Assembly: GCA_020054675.1 (NCBI GenBank)
Contig: JAIHAL010000004.1
Location: forward strand, 79,578 to 143,577
Reading direction: 5' to 3'
Source of the DNA: Oscillospiraceae bacterium
GTDB taxonomy: Bacteria > Bacillota > Clostridia > Oscillospirales > Ruminococcaceae
Length of the DNA: 64,000 bases
The position numbers and the translations under genes are program-made. Under the pieces are notes generated by a model that was given only the letters and a program-made list of their open reading frames with translations, was not told the origin of the DNA and did not search any database. Of this stretch, positions 9,198 to 18,368 are shown piece after piece. The number at the start of each line of letters is the position of its first letter. The stretch's first letter is position 1.

Positions 9198-11288
9198 TTA
9201 TTCTCCGGATTTGCTGTCATTTCCGGATTTCTTTCTTCCCGTCCTTTTGCTTTTTTCTTTTTCTGCATCCTTTGCCGTCACATCAGGAACACTTTCGGTT
9301 CCCGTCAAAGCTTTTTTGCCGGCTTTCGCCTTTTTCTGCAAAGAATTTTTCTCGGAACTCGGCTTGGCTTCGGCTTCGGGAGTCTTTTTTCTCTTTGCCG
9401 GAGGCACAAATTTAAAATACATAACCGACAAAGGCGGAAGAGTAAGGCTTATGCTGTTTTCATATCCATGCATTCCCTCTTTAAGCGTTTTTACTTTCCC
9501 GTTATCCGTTCCGCTTCCGCCGAAACGCTCTTCGTCCGTAGAAAAAACTTGCAGATAATAGCCTTTATAAGGCACTCCTATTTTATAATCCTCCCTCTTT
9601 ACGGGAACAAAATTGCAGACAACGACAATTTCATTTCCGCTGTCGTCAATCCTTCTGAATGAAATTACGCTTTGGGTATAATCGTCATGTGAAATCCATG
9701 AGAAACCTCCCCATGTAAAATCATTTTCCCACAAGGGCGAATTTTCAAGGTAAAATTTATTGAGCTCTCTTACAAAATCCTGCATTTTGGAATGATTTTC
9801 GTACTGCAAAAGCATCCAATCAAGCTCGTTTTTATAATCCCATTCCTTAAACTGGGCGAATTCCTGCCCCATAAACATCAGCTTTTTGCCCGGATGAGCC
9901 ATCATATAGCACATAAACGCTCTCAAAGAAGCAAATTTATGCTCTACCGGTCCCGGCATCTTCTCAATCAGTGAGCACTTTCCGTGAACCACCTCGTCAT
10001 GGGAAATAGGAAGTATATAATTTTCCGAAAAGCAATAAAAGAACGAAAATGTGAGCTTGTCATGGTTAAACGAACGGAAAATCGGGTCAAGCGACATATA
10101 TTTTATCATGTCGTTCATCCAGCCCATATTCCATTTGAAATTAAATCCAAGACCGCCTATATCAGTCGGTCTTGTGACAAGGGGCCATGCGGTGGATTCC
10201 TCAGCAATCATAAGCACATCAGGATTTCTTAAAAACACCGTTTCATTAAGCTTTTTTAAGAATTCAACAGCTTCAAGGTTTTCTTTTCCGCCGTAAATAT
10301 TCGGACGCCATTCTCCGGGCCGTCTGTCGTAATCAAGGTAAAGCATGGATGCAACGGCATCAACCCTAAGCCCGTCAACATGGAATTTCTCAATCCAATA
10401 AATTGCATTTGAAATAAGGAACGAACGCACCTCAGGCTTTCCGTAATCAAAAACCCTCGTTCCCCAAGCCACATGCTCGCGCTTCAAGGCATCCGCATAT
10501 TCATAGCAACAGCTTCCGTCAAATTCATAAAGCCCGCATTCATCCTTCGGGAAATGCGCCGGAACCCAGTCAAGAATTACGCCTATGCCTTCCCTATGGC
10601 ACATATCAATCATTTCCATCAAATCATACGGGGTGCCAAACCTCGATGTCGGAGCATAATAGCCTATTATCTGATAACCCCATGAGCCATCATAAGGATA
10701 TTCAGCAAGCGGCATGAATTCAATATGCGTATAGCCCATCTTTTTTACATACGGAATAATTTCCTCGGCAAATTTTACATAGCTGAAATAGCTGCCGTCC
10801 GCATATTTTCTCCATGAGCCTATATTCACCTCATAAATATTTACAGGGCTTTTATAAATATTTTGCGCGGCTTTCTTTTTATACCATGCGCCGTCATTCC
10901 ACTTATATCCGTCAAGCTCAAGGTATTTTGTGGCAGTTCCGGGCCTTGTTTCCATATGTACGCCATAAGGGTCGGATTTCATTACAACCCGTTTGTTTTG
11001 GAACTCTATGCTGTATTTATAAGCAAAATACTCCTCAACATCGGTCATGAAAAGTTCCCAAACGCCATAGCCGATTTTTTTCATCGGGTCCTTGTCCCTA
11101 TCCCATTTGTTTTTGTCGCAGACAACGGAAACCGACCTTGCATTAGGCGCCCAAACCCTGAATACAACCCCTTCCTTCCCGTCAACCACTGCCTTATGCG
11201 CTCCAAAAAAATCAAACGCTTCACAATTTGTTCCTTGGTGGAAGGTTTCAAGGATTTGTTCATAATTTGTTGATAAAATTTCATTCAT
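9198..11288 (-). CDS. glgB: 1,4-alpha-glucan branching enzyme (GH13) with a Lys-rich tail
   Basis: Introduces alpha-1,6 branches into glycogen. It has an N-terminal CBM48-like domain (VVFRVWAPNARSVSVV), then the GH13 barrel: DWVPAHFPKDE, DGLRVDAVASML (nucleophile Asp), EEST (acid/base Glu) and ISHDEVVHGK. The ATG at 11288 follows AAAGGAG; a GTG three codons earlier is a weaker option. From about residue 628 the normal C-terminus continues into a roughly 69-residue hydrophilic tail with 17 lysines, no aromatic residues and many Glu, Ser and Ala. That tail is not part of a normal GlgB. First gene of the glg operon. Confidence 0.93.
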   Translation of the reverse strand: MNEILSTNYEQILETFHQGTNCEAFDFFGAHKAVVDGKEGVVFRVWAPNARSVSVVCDKNKWDRDKDPMKKIGYGVWELFMTDVEEYFAYKYSIEFQNKRVVMKSDPYGVHMETRPGTATKYLELDGYKWNDGAWYKKKAAQNIYKSPVNIYEVNIGSWRKYADGSYFSYVKFAEEIIPYVKKMGYTHIEFMPLAEYPYDGSWGYQIIGYYAPTSRFGTPYDLMEMIDMCHREGIGVILDWVPAHFPKDECGLYEFDGSCCYEYADALKREHVAWGTRVFDYGKPEVRSFLISNAIYWIEKFHVDGLRVDAVASMLYLDYDRRPGEWRPNIYGGKENLEAVEFLKKLNETVFLRNPDVLMIAEESTAWPLVTRPTDIGGLGFNFKWNMGWMNDMIKYMSLDPIFRSFNHDKLTFSFFYCFSENYILPISHDEVVHGKCSLIEKMPGPVEHKFASLRAFMCYMMAHPGKKLMFMGQEFAQFKEWDYKNELDWMLLQYENHSKMQDFVRELNKFYLENSPLWENDFTWGGFSWISHDDYTQSVISFRRIDDSGNEIVVVCNFVPVKREDYKIGVPYKGYYLQVFSTDEERFGGSGTDNGKVKTLKEGMHGYENSISLTLPPLSVMYFKFVPPAKRKKTPEAEAKPSSEKNSLQKKAKAGKKALTGTESVPDVTAKDAEKEKSKRTGRKKSGNDSKSGE

Positions 11289-11314
11289 GGCTACCACTCC
11301 TTTATGTTATCTAC

Positions 11315-11343
11315 ATTTTAACAGATTATGTACCTAATTTCAA
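11315..11343 (-). promoter_or_regulatory. Sigma-A promoter of the glycogen operon
   Basis: On the minus strand, TTGAAA and TAAAAT are 17 bases apart, 27 bases upstream of the glgB ATG. The remaining bases up to the spoIIE stop at 11486 are AT-rich and show no other feature. Confidence 0.75.
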
Positions 11344-11485
11344 GTGGTTTTGTGATAATTTTATAAATTTGAAGTAAAAATTTTCTGTGATTTGTTGTTA
11401 TTTGCAACAAATTGCAAAATCGCTTGATATTTTTACCTTATTTTTAAATCCAAAATTAAATTAGTTTAGATTTTACATAAACTTT

Positions 11486-13789
11486 TCATTTGATATTTTT
11501 TGAAATTTTTATTACAGCAACCGTTGCATCATCCTTTTTTGCGCAACTTTCTTCATCAAAAGCACAGCGCATTATTTCATCAGCTATCTCCTGCGGGGAT
11601 TTTTCACCGTTTTTAAGCAAAATTTCTCGTATCTTTTTATGTCCGTCATCCCTTATTCCATCGCTTGCCATAACCAGAATATCCCCATCCTTTAAAAGAA
11701 TGGAACGCTTGTCCGCATTCAAATCGCTTAAAATCCCTATCGGAAGTGAAGATGCCTCCACGCTTATAACTCTGCCGCCAATTTTAACAAAGCTTGGCGC
11801 CGCACCAAGTTTCAACAAGTCAAGTCTGCCGGTATAAAGGTTGATTGAGGCAAAATCAAGGGTAGCAAAGCTTTCGTCATTTGATTTAACCGAAAGCGAG
11901 GAATTTATCAGCTTTACCGCCGCCGGAAAACCTATTCCTGCCTTTAAAAGCCGGATAAGCAGCGAAATCGTCATAAAGCTGTCAACGGCGGCTGTTTTGC
12001 CGCTGCCCATGCCGTCTGAAATTATAATGTAGCTCCCGCCTTGTCCATCGCTAAAATGTTCACAGCTATCCCCGGAGGTTTCCTTATTGCTTCCCGCTCT
12101 TTTGGATATTGCAGTTTCAATCTTATACTCCGCCTTTTCCATAATGCAAAGCTTTGAAATTTCGCCTGCCCTGAAAATTTGTGGAATTTCAAACTCCCTG
12201 TCGGCAATTTCGGAAATATATTCGGATACTTCCTCCGGCGGGCATTTTAATTTTCCTTCGTAAAATGCCTCTATTTGGATTTTATTGAGGCTATTGAAAA
12301 AAACGCAGGCCCTTGCGCAAATCGCCCCATTGTCGGCAAGAAAATCCTTAACCGATTTTGAAAAATTCTCATCACATTCCTTTGAATAAAAAATATCCCT
12401 GCCGATTTCTTCAAGCATATTGCCCATTCCGTCAAACTGCTCGAAAAGAAGAGTCCGCATTTCTTTAAGCCTTTGGTTTGCTTTCCTTTCAGCAATTTCA
12501 TCCGCAAAAAATTCATTGAATGCAATGACAATTTCATCCCTTTTAAAGCATTTGTCAAGGCTTTTAGGCAAATCGGCGGCTGAAATTTTGCCTTTTTCGT
12601 CAAGAGTTTTTTTGATTTCCGAAAAAGCATCAAAAAACTTGTCAAATTCATTTTCCCAGCAGTACAAGTTATTGCGGCATTTCCCGCAGACCTTATCGCA
12701 AACGCAGATTGCAGGGTCATTTTCCTTATTCCGTTTTTCAAGAGCCTTTGAAACCTGTTCAACACTTTTCTTAACATCAAAAATTGTTTTTGCGGCAAAT
12801 CCAAGCTTTGACGCCGCAAGTTCAACAGCCTTGGCATTGCTTTTGCAGGAAGCACCAAGTCCTAAAAAATCATTTATAATTTTTTCAGGAACCGCAACAA
12901 AAGCAATCGCGGCAACGGCAGAATCCAAAAGAATTTTTGCCGTATTCAAATCCGCTCCTATAAGAATTACACCAGCAGCGGTTGAGGCAATAAAGAAAAA
13001 GCTCATTGCAAGCGAACCAAAATCGGCAAAAAGTCCGGCTACTATACCTGATATAGCAAGCAGCATTGCCGCCTTTCCCGTTTCAGCCGAATAAATCACA
13101 GTGCCGCAAGTCACAAGCGCACCGCACAAAGCTCCAGCGGCATGCTTATTTCTCCTTGCCGCAAAAAGTATTGCAAAAATCCCAAAAATCCTTCCAAAAT
13201 TTAAAAATTCAAGCTGTATGGAACACATTGTGGCAACCAAAAAAATAAAAATTATTCCAAGGGAGGCGCCTGCCGTTCCGCTTGTGGCAAGCCGTCCCTC
13301 TTCCTTTGAAGAATTATATGCCAAAATCATGAAATATGCGGCACAGGCGCATATGATTCCCTTGCAGACCGCAACAAAGGATGCCGCACCGCTTTGAGAA
13401 ACCGTAAAAAATATTATCGTAAGACTGCAAATTATGTAAGAAGTTCCCGTAACAATTGCCGAACCAGCCGCTTTTAAATTTTTATGAAAAAATTCGGATG
13501 AAATTATCTTAATAAAAAGAATCATCACAACCGCGCTTATTTCAATAAGGCATTGACTCAACTTTCCGCCAAAAAAATAAGCAAGCATTGCGCCTATAAA
13601 CGCAAAAATTGCCTCAAACGGATTTAATGCTCCAACAAGCGCGGCTATAAACGGAGACGGCGCTCCGCCCAAAGTTGAATTTGCAACAATAAATGCCGCA
13701 AATGCCGCACCAACCGTTCTTGTGAAAATACTGATTTGCTTTGAATTTTTTACCGCCAATTCCTGAGTTTTCAACATCTTCATCACCAC
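11486..13789 (-). CDS. spoIIE: Stage II sporulation protein E (membrane PP2C phosphatase)
   Basis: SpoIIE dephosphorylates SpoIIAA to activate sigma-F in the forespore and localises to the polar septum. The N-terminal 300 residues or so contain about ten hydrophobic helices. A central linker has a CVCDKVCGKCRNNLYCWE cysteine cluster typical of clostridial SpoIIE. The C-terminal 200 residues form a PP2C phosphatase (IIISDGMGSG, LVMASDGIRDD). Length 767 is close to the B. subtilis 827. The start is uncertain between GTG at 13789, ATG at 13783 and ATG at 13777. Its promoter has the unusual wide spacing of Spo0A-activated genes. Confidence 0.93.
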   Translation of the reverse strand: MVMKMLKTQELAVKNSKQISIFTRTVGAAFAAFIVANSTLGGAPSPFIAALVGALNPFEAIFAFIGAMLAYFFGGKLSQCLIEISAVVMILFIKIISSEFFHKNLKAAGSAIVTGTSYIICSLTIIFFTVSQSGAASFVAVCKGIICACAAYFMILAYNSSKEEGRLATSGTAGASLGIIFIFLVATMCSIQLEFLNFGRIFGIFAILFAARRNKHAAGALCGALVTCGTVIYSAETGKAAMLLAISGIVAGLFADFGSLAMSFFFIASTAAGVILIGADLNTAKILLDSAVAAIAFVAVPEKIINDFLGLGASCKSNAKAVELAASKLGFAAKTIFDVKKSVEQVSKALEKRNKENDPAICVCDKVCGKCRNNLYCWENEFDKFFDAFSEIKKTLDEKGKISAADLPKSLDKCFKRDEIVIAFNEFFADEIAERKANQRLKEMRTLLFEQFDGMGNMLEEIGRDIFYSKECDENFSKSVKDFLADNGAICARACVFFNSLNKIQIEAFYEGKLKCPPEEVSEYISEIADREFEIPQIFRAGEISKLCIMEKAEYKIETAISKRAGSNKETSGDSCEHFSDGQGGSYIIISDGMGSGKTAAVDSFMTISLLIRLLKAGIGFPAAVKLINSSLSVKSNDESFATLDFASINLYTGRLDLLKLGAAPSFVKIGGRVISVEASSLPIGILSDLNADKRSILLKDGDILVMASDGIRDDGHKKIREILLKNGEKSPQEIADEIMRCAFDEESCAKKDDATVAVIKISKNIK

Positions 13790-13832
13790 AAGCTTTTATT
13801 TTTTATCCCTGTCTTAAAGGGCTGATAAAGTT

Positions 13833-13866
13833 ATTATACATCTTATTGTCTGGAATATATTGTCAA
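13833..13866 (-). promoter_or_regulatory. Spo0A-type spoIIE promoter with 22-base spacer
   Basis: On the minus strand TTGACA (13861-13866) and TATAAT (13833-13838) are 22 bases apart. Sigma-A promoters activated by phosphorylated Spo0A in B. subtilis (spoIIG, spoIIE) have such 21-22 base spacers. On the plus strand TGTCAAT (13861) and TGTCAAA (13872) resemble the 0A box TGTCGAA and are 11 bases apart. Confidence 0.65.
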
Positions 13867-13947
13867 TACACTGTCAAAAAAAGCTTCTATTTTTGGCGAT
13901 AAATAAATTAAATTCCGCTAATAAAAAAGCAAAGAGGAACAAAATGT

Positions 13948-14814
13948 TCATCCTTGCAAAAAAATCTTTAAATTTTTAGAAACGTTAATAAAATCCTCCA
14001 TTTTTAATTCCTCCGGCCTTACTGTTTCCGAAAGTCCGGATTTTTTTACGGCATCAAGCACAATATCCTTGCTTATCCCCAAAAATGCCGAAAGGGAATT
14101 TAAAAGCGTTTTCCTCCTTTGAGCAAAAGCTCCCCTTGCAACCTTAAAGAAAAATTCCTCATCTTCAACGCCAACCGGCGTAGTTTCGTTTATATCAAGC
14201 CTTATTACGCAGGAATCAACATTGGGAGGCGGCATAAAACTTCCCCTTGAAACCTTGAAAAGCATTTTCGGCGTGCTAAAATATCGGACCGCAACAGTCA
14301 CAGCTCCCGCCTCGCGCGTTCCAAGCTCGGCGCAAAACCTGTCCGCCGCCTCCTTTTGAACCATGACCGTTATGGATTTTATCGGAAGCCTTTTTTCAAG
14401 CAGCAACATTATAATCGGCGAAGTTATATAATAAGGCAAATTTGCGCAGACTGCAACTTCAAGCCCTTCAAATTCCTCTTCTATAATTTTCAAAAGGTCG
14501 GTTTTCATTATATCGGCATTTATTACCTTTACATTCTTATGCTCGGCAAGGGTTTCCTCCAAAATAGGAATCAGCCTTGAATCTATCTCAACCGCAACAA
14601 CTTTTTCGGCACGCTTTGCAAGCTCATGCGTGAGGACTCCTATGCCTGTTCCAATTTCAATTATTCCAAAGCCCTCTCTTGCGTTGCCCATTTCAGCTAT
14701 TTTAGGGCATACGGATGGATTTACAAGAAAATTCTGCCCCAAAGCCTTTGAAAAAGAAAAGCCATGGCGTAAAAGGATGTCTTTTATTGTGCCTATATTT
14801 GAAAGGTTTTCCAT
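13948..14814 (-). CDS. rsmA: 16S rRNA (adenine1518/1519-N6)-dimethyltransferase
   Basis: RsmA/KsgA dimethylates two adjacent adenines near the 3' end of 16S rRNA during small-subunit assembly. It is 288 residues, the usual length. Visible motifs are KALGQNFLVNP at the N-terminus, the SAM-binding IIEIGTGIGVLTHELAKRA, and the catalytic NLPYYITSPI. The ATG at 14814 has AAGGAG upstream. It is 9 bases downstream of the acyltransferase-like gene and probably co-transcribed with it. Confidence 0.96.
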   Translation of the reverse strand: MENLSNIGTIKDILLRHGFSFSKALGQNFLVNPSVCPKIAEMGNAREGFGIIEIGTGIGVLTHELAKRAEKVVAVEIDSRLIPILEETLAEHKNVKVINADIMKTDLLKIIEEEFEGLEVAVCANLPYYITSPIIMLLLEKRLPIKSITVMVQKEAADRFCAELGTREAGAVTVAVRYFSTPKMLFKVSRGSFMPPPNVDSCVIRLDINETTPVGVEDEEFFFKVARGAFAQRRKTLLNSLSAFLGISKDIVLDAVKKSGLSETVRPEELKMEDFINVSKNLKIFLQG

Positions 14815-14823
14815 TTTTTCTCC

Positions 14824-15582
14824 TTAAATTACATTAAAAATAAGCCAAACTATGCCATAAATAACAGGCTGATGAATTATATACACAGTAAGGCTGTTCC
14901 TACCGAGGAAATCTATCGGCTTGAAAGAAATTTTATAAAAAAGTTCCGGCGCCTTTTTCTCCAAAACAGGTTTTGAAAGAGCTGTTCCGCAAAGGAATAC
15001 AAAAAACCAAGGTATCAGCGAAAAATAATCCGCAGAGTAAAAATCATCAGATTTTATCCCCAAAGGATAAAGATATTTTATTTCATACAAAAAATCAGGA
15101 AGCTTGAATTTTACCAAGAACAGGTTTATAATTCCGTTCTCATCAAAGCTCCAAAATACAACCGAAAGAAAAAACCATATGAAAAATTGCCAAAGCCAAG
15201 GAATTTTGTCAAGAAAAGGCTTTATCGTTCCGTATGCAAGCATGGAAATCCCAAAAAACGAAAGCACGCCGAAAACCACTATATTTTCCGGCATAAAAAC
15301 CGATGTGGCAAATGTTATAATTCCTCCAAGGATATAAATAAAAGCTCCCCTTTTAAAAATATTCCTTGAAAAAGCTGTGCATATTCCAGAAACTGTTATC
15401 AGTATCACAAGAAAAAAATTATGCACGGCCTCCATAAAAAAAGAACCAAAGAAAGGAACATCTACACCAAACAAAATTATATCATACAAAAAATGGTATA
15501 AAACTACATAAATTATTGAAATTCCTCGTAAAGTATCAAGGAAATTTATTCTGTTGTTTTTATTAAATTCGGCAATTTCCAT
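14824..15582 (-). CDS. DUF1624/HGSNAT-like integral membrane acyltransferase family protein
   Basis: A 252-residue polytopic membrane protein with about seven hydrophobic helices. The N-terminal NFLDTLRGISIIYVVLYHF motif is typical of DUF1624 proteins, which are related to heparan-alpha-glucosaminide N-acetyltransferase and other acyltransferase-3-like enzymes. The substrate is unknown. The ATG at 15582 follows GAGG. It is upstream of rsmA with a 9-base gap. Function beyond possible acyl transfer to an envelope sugar cannot be inferred. Confidence 0.75.
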   Translation of the reverse strand: MEIAEFNKNNRINFLDTLRGISIIYVVLYHFLYDIILFGVDVPFFGSFFMEAVHNFFLVILITVSGICTAFSRNIFKRGAFIYILGGIITFATSVFMPENIVVFGVLSFFGISMLAYGTIKPFLDKIPWLWQFFIWFFLSVVFWSFDENGIINLFLVKFKLPDFLYEIKYLYPLGIKSDDFYSADYFSLIPWFFVFLCGTALSKPVLEKKAPELFYKISFKPIDFLGRNSLTVYIIHQPVIYGIVWLIFNVI

Positions 15583-15653
15583 CTAAAACCTCTTTATAAT
15601 ATTATTAATTCAATTATAAAGATAGACCCTGCTGTTTGTCAACTAAAATACAA

Positions 15654-15681
15654 AAAGCGCCCGCTTTTTTGCAGGCGCTTT
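15654..15681 (-). terminator. Terminator of the NSS transporter gene
   Basis: On the minus strand AAAGCGCCTGC, a six-A loop and GCGGGCGCTTT, followed by TTGTATTTT, nine bases after the stop codon. Confidence 0.85.
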
Positions 15682-15689
15682 GAAATATT

Positions 15690-17039
15690 TTAAAGTGAAA
15701 TGATTTTAAAGGAACTCAAAATAGATGTAATTAAAATTATAACCAAAAATACCGGCGCCACATACTTGATTATGACATCATAAAGCTTTCTTCTTTTAAA
15801 GCTTTCGGATTCGCTGATTTCTTCCGCAATTGCGCTTGTTTTAAGGAAATATCCTACAAATATGCACATAAGCAATGCAACTATCGGCATTAAAACACTG
15901 TTGCTGATAAAGTCAAAGAAATCAAGGAAGGACATGCCTATGATGTTTACTCCCGACAAAGCGCCAAATCCAAGCGCCGATGGAAGTGCCAAAGCAAACG
16001 AAAAAAGTCCGGTAACTATGCAGGCAGTAACACGTTTCCATCCGGTTTTTTCTTCAACCATAGCAACTATGGTTTCCATAAGCGAAATTGAAGATGTAAG
16101 CGCCGCAAAAAACACCAATATAAAGAAAACAATTCCTACAAGCCATCCAAGCCTCATATTTGAAAATACTTTCGGAAGGGTTATAAACATAAGGCTTGGC
16201 CCGGAAGTCAAAAGCGACTGCTTGTCGCCATTAAAAGTAAATACCGTCGGAATTATTACAAGTCCCGCAAGAAAAGCAACTCCGGTATCAAAAATTTCAA
16301 TTTGCTTTACGCAGGTTTCTATATTATCTTCTTTTTTCATATAAGAGCCGTAAGTTACCATAATTCCCATTGCAAGCGAAAGCGAATAGAAAAGCTGTCC
16401 AACAGCTGCGGCAACGGCATTAAAAGAAAATTTTCCAAAATCAGGCTTTAAATAATAAACAAGGCCTTCAAGAGCTCCGGGTACGGTAAGTCCATAAACC
16501 GCCACAAGAACCATCATAACAACCAAAATAGGCATAAGCAGCTTATTTGCCTTTTCAATTCCCTTTTGAACGCCAAAAGCAACAATTACTGCTGTGGCCG
16601 CAAGGAAAACAAACAAAAATGCAACAGGCTGGGCCGTTCCTGTAATAAATCCGGTAAAGTAATCCGCCGAAACCGCTTTTTCTGACTCTCCCGCAATAAA
16701 AGTAGCCATATACTTTAAAACCCATCCGCCTATAACGCAGTAATACGGGAAAATAATCACCGGTACAAGTCCGGACAAATAACCTATGAACTTAAATTTT
16801 TTATTAAGTGCACCATATGCTCCAAGTATGCTTTTGCCGGTTTTTCTTCCGATTGCTATTTCGGTAAGCATCATTGAAAAGCCAAAAGTAACCGTTAAAA
16901 TAAGGTAAATCAAAAGAAAAGTGCCTCCGCCGTATTTTGCGGCCAGATATGGAAACCTCCAAAGGTTGCCAAGTCCCACTGCCGAACCCGCCGCGGAAAG
17001 GATAAAGCCTATTTTGCTTGAAAATTTTTTATCCCCCAT
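15690..17039 (-). CDS. Neurotransmitter:sodium symporter (NSS) family transporter
   Basis: A 449-residue membrane protein of the LeuT fold, importing an amino acid or similar solute with sodium. The N-terminus has the NSS signature GFILSAAGSAVGLGNLWRFP, with the unwound TM1 glycines that form sodium and substrate sites. About 11-12 hydrophobic segments follow, the usual number for bacterial NSS. The ATG at 17039 is chosen (AAAGGA upstream) over a TTG two codons earlier. It has its own terminator. The substrate is not predictable; amino-acid uptake is the common role. Confidence 0.92.
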   Translation of the reverse strand: MGDKKFSSKIGFILSAAGSAVGLGNLWRFPYLAAKYGGGTFLLIYLILTVTFGFSMMLTEIAIGRKTGKSILGAYGALNKKFKFIGYLSGLVPVIIFPYYCVIGGWVLKYMATFIAGESEKAVSADYFTGFITGTAQPVAFLFVFLAATAVIVAFGVQKGIEKANKLLMPILVVMMVLVAVYGLTVPGALEGLVYYLKPDFGKFSFNAVAAAVGQLFYSLSLAMGIMVTYGSYMKKEDNIETCVKQIEIFDTGVAFLAGLVIIPTVFTFNGDKQSLLTSGPSLMFITLPKVFSNMRLGWLVGIVFFILVFFAALTSSISLMETIVAMVEEKTGWKRVTACIVTGLFSFALALPSALGFGALSGVNIIGMSFLDFFDFISNSVLMPIVALLMCIFVGYFLKTSAIAEEISESESFKRRKLYDVIIKYVAPVFLVIILITSILSSFKIISL

Positions 17040-17113
17040 AAACAAAAAAATCCTTTCAAATCTTTTAAAATATGTTTTGCCGTTTTAAAAAAAATATGCT
17101 TTTGCCTGCAAAA

Positions 17114-17142
17114 ACAGCCCCCAACATAAAATTGAGGGCTGT
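17114..17142 (-). terminator. Terminator of rplM-rpsI
   Basis: On the minus strand ACAGCCCTCAA, 7-base loop, TTGGGGGCTGT, then TTTTTGC, 15 bases after the rpsI stop. Confidence 0.88.
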
Positions 17143-17157
17143 AAAAAATCCGGCAGA

Positions 17158-17559
17158 TTATCTCTTTGAGAACTGCGGAGCACGGCGGGCAGCTTTAAGA
17201 CCATATTTCTTTCTTTCCTTCATTCTCGGATCGCGAGTGAGGAATCCGGCCTTTTTAAGAACCGGCCTTAATTCAGGATTGTAAAGAAGGAGAGCCCTTG
17301 AAAGACCGTGTCTTATAGCTCCTGCCTGACCTGTAACGCCTCCGCCTGCAACGGTGCAGACAATATCAAATTTTCCAAGCGTATCGGTAAGTGCGAGGGG
17401 CTGTCTTACAATCAATTTAAGGGTTTCAAGTCCAAAGTAATCGTCAATGTCCCTTCCGTTTATTGTAATGCTTCCTGTTCCGGGATAAACTCTTACCCTT
17501 GCAACAGAATGTTTTCTTCTTCCTGTTCCGTAGAAATATTGAAGCTTAGATTCGTACAT
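17158..17559 (-). CDS. rpsI: 30S ribosomal protein S9
   Basis: A 133-residue S9 protein. Motifs are [15 protein letters not shown] near the N-terminus, [14 protein letters not shown] in the middle and the basic C-terminal tail ending PQFSKR, which reaches the P-site tRNA. An AAGGAGG site precedes the ATG. It lies 13 bases after rplM in the conserved L13-S9 operon. The N-terminal extension MYESKLQYF is slightly longer than in many S9 proteins. Confidence 0.98.
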   Translation of the reverse strand: MYESKLQYFYGTGRRKHSVARVRVYPGTGSITINGRDIDDYFGLETLKLIVRQPLALTDTLGKFDIVCTVAGGGVTGQAGAIRHGLSRALLLYNPELRPVLKKAGFLTRDPRMKERKKYGLKAARRAPQFSKR

Positions 17560-17572
17560 TTATGCCGCCTCC

Positions 17573-18001
17573 TTATATATTGTACATTTCCGGCTTCTGT
17601 GCAGCCTGCTGGTGCATAGCGTCCTTATAAACTCTAAGGCGCTTTAAAGCCGCACGTCCGAGCGTATTGTCCGGAAGCATTCCCTTTACGGCAATCATCA
17701 TAGCCTTTTCGGGGGCATTCTTCATCAATTCGCTGTACTTGATTTCTTTAAGTCCGCCAATCCAGCCGGTGTGCCACTTGTAAGTTTTCTTTTCAAGCTT
17801 CTTTCCGGTGAGGATTGCCTTTGAAGCGTTTATGATTATAACATGGTCGCCGCAGTCGGCATTAGGGGTAAATGTGGGTTTATGTTTGCCGCGCAAAATG
17901 GAAGCGGCAAGAGAGGCAACGCGTCCAAGCGGCTTATCTTGTGCGTCAAGAATATACCACTTACGAGTGATATTGCCTTCGTGTGCCATATAAGTTGACA
18001 T
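17573..18001 (-). CDS. rplM: 50S ribosomal protein L13
   Basis: A 142-residue L13 protein with RKWYILDAQDKPLGRVAS, DHVIIINA and the conserved KGMLPDNTLGR. The ATG at 18001 (MSTYMAHEG) is preceded by GGAGGT at 8 bases; an in-frame start at 18016 lacks a ribosome site. First gene of the L13-S9 operon, with a leader of about 130 bases that contains hairpins. Confidence 0.97.
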   Translation of the reverse strand: MSTYMAHEGNITRKWYILDAQDKPLGRVASLAASILRGKHKPTFTPNADCGDHVIIINASKAILTGKKLEKKTYKWHTGWIGGLKEIKYSELMKNAPEKAMMIAVKGMLPDNTLGRAALKRLRVYKDAMHQQAAQKPEMYNI

Positions 18002-18130
18002 AGATTTAACCTCCATAGAAAAATTTTCGTCAAGAACTGCCGGTTCGGGTCAAAACCGGTCCAAATGCTTTTCGCAAGCCTTTTTTAAAGGAAAAACCAA
18101 TAGGAACAAAATCCTGTTCTCGACACGCAA
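18002..18130 (-). promoter_or_regulatory. Structured rplM leader (possible L13 autoregulatory leader)
   Basis: Between the promoter and the ribosome site the minus-strand RNA can form GAACA-N6-TGTTC (18104-18119) and CCGGTT-N8-AACCGG (18040-18059). Firmicutes rplM operons often carry an L13-binding leader. I cannot confirm the consensus by eye. Confidence 0.4.
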
Positions 18131-18135
18131 GAATT

Positions 18136-18164
18136 ATTATATATTCTATTTTTTGTTATGTCAA
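18136..18164 (-). promoter_or_regulatory. Sigma-A promoter of rplM-rpsI
   Basis: Consensus TTGACA and TATAAT, 17 bases apart on the minus strand, about 135 bases upstream of the rplM ATG. Confidence 0.85.
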
Positions 18165-18368
18165 TAGTCATTTTACCGAATTTTTAATTTATATCCCTCA
18201 TACGCTTTATTTCTCTTTAATTTGCTTGTATTCTCTCGATTTCTCATTTTTCATTTTAATTTTAGAAAAGGCAATTTTTTCTCCACATTATTTTTTTAGC
18301 ATTTCATCATTTTTTTATCACACAGCACAGGCATAATTAAATCAATAAATTTGAGGAGGAATCCCCAT

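Noticed and set aside
12420..13094. A 224-codon frame opposite spoIIE
   Set aside because: It mirrors the coding bias of spoIIE, has no ribosome site and resembles no protein.
17573..18016. A longer rplM starting at 18016
   Set aside because: The extra five codons include the ribosome site; ATG 18001 has GGAGG at the right distance and gives the standard L13 N-terminus.
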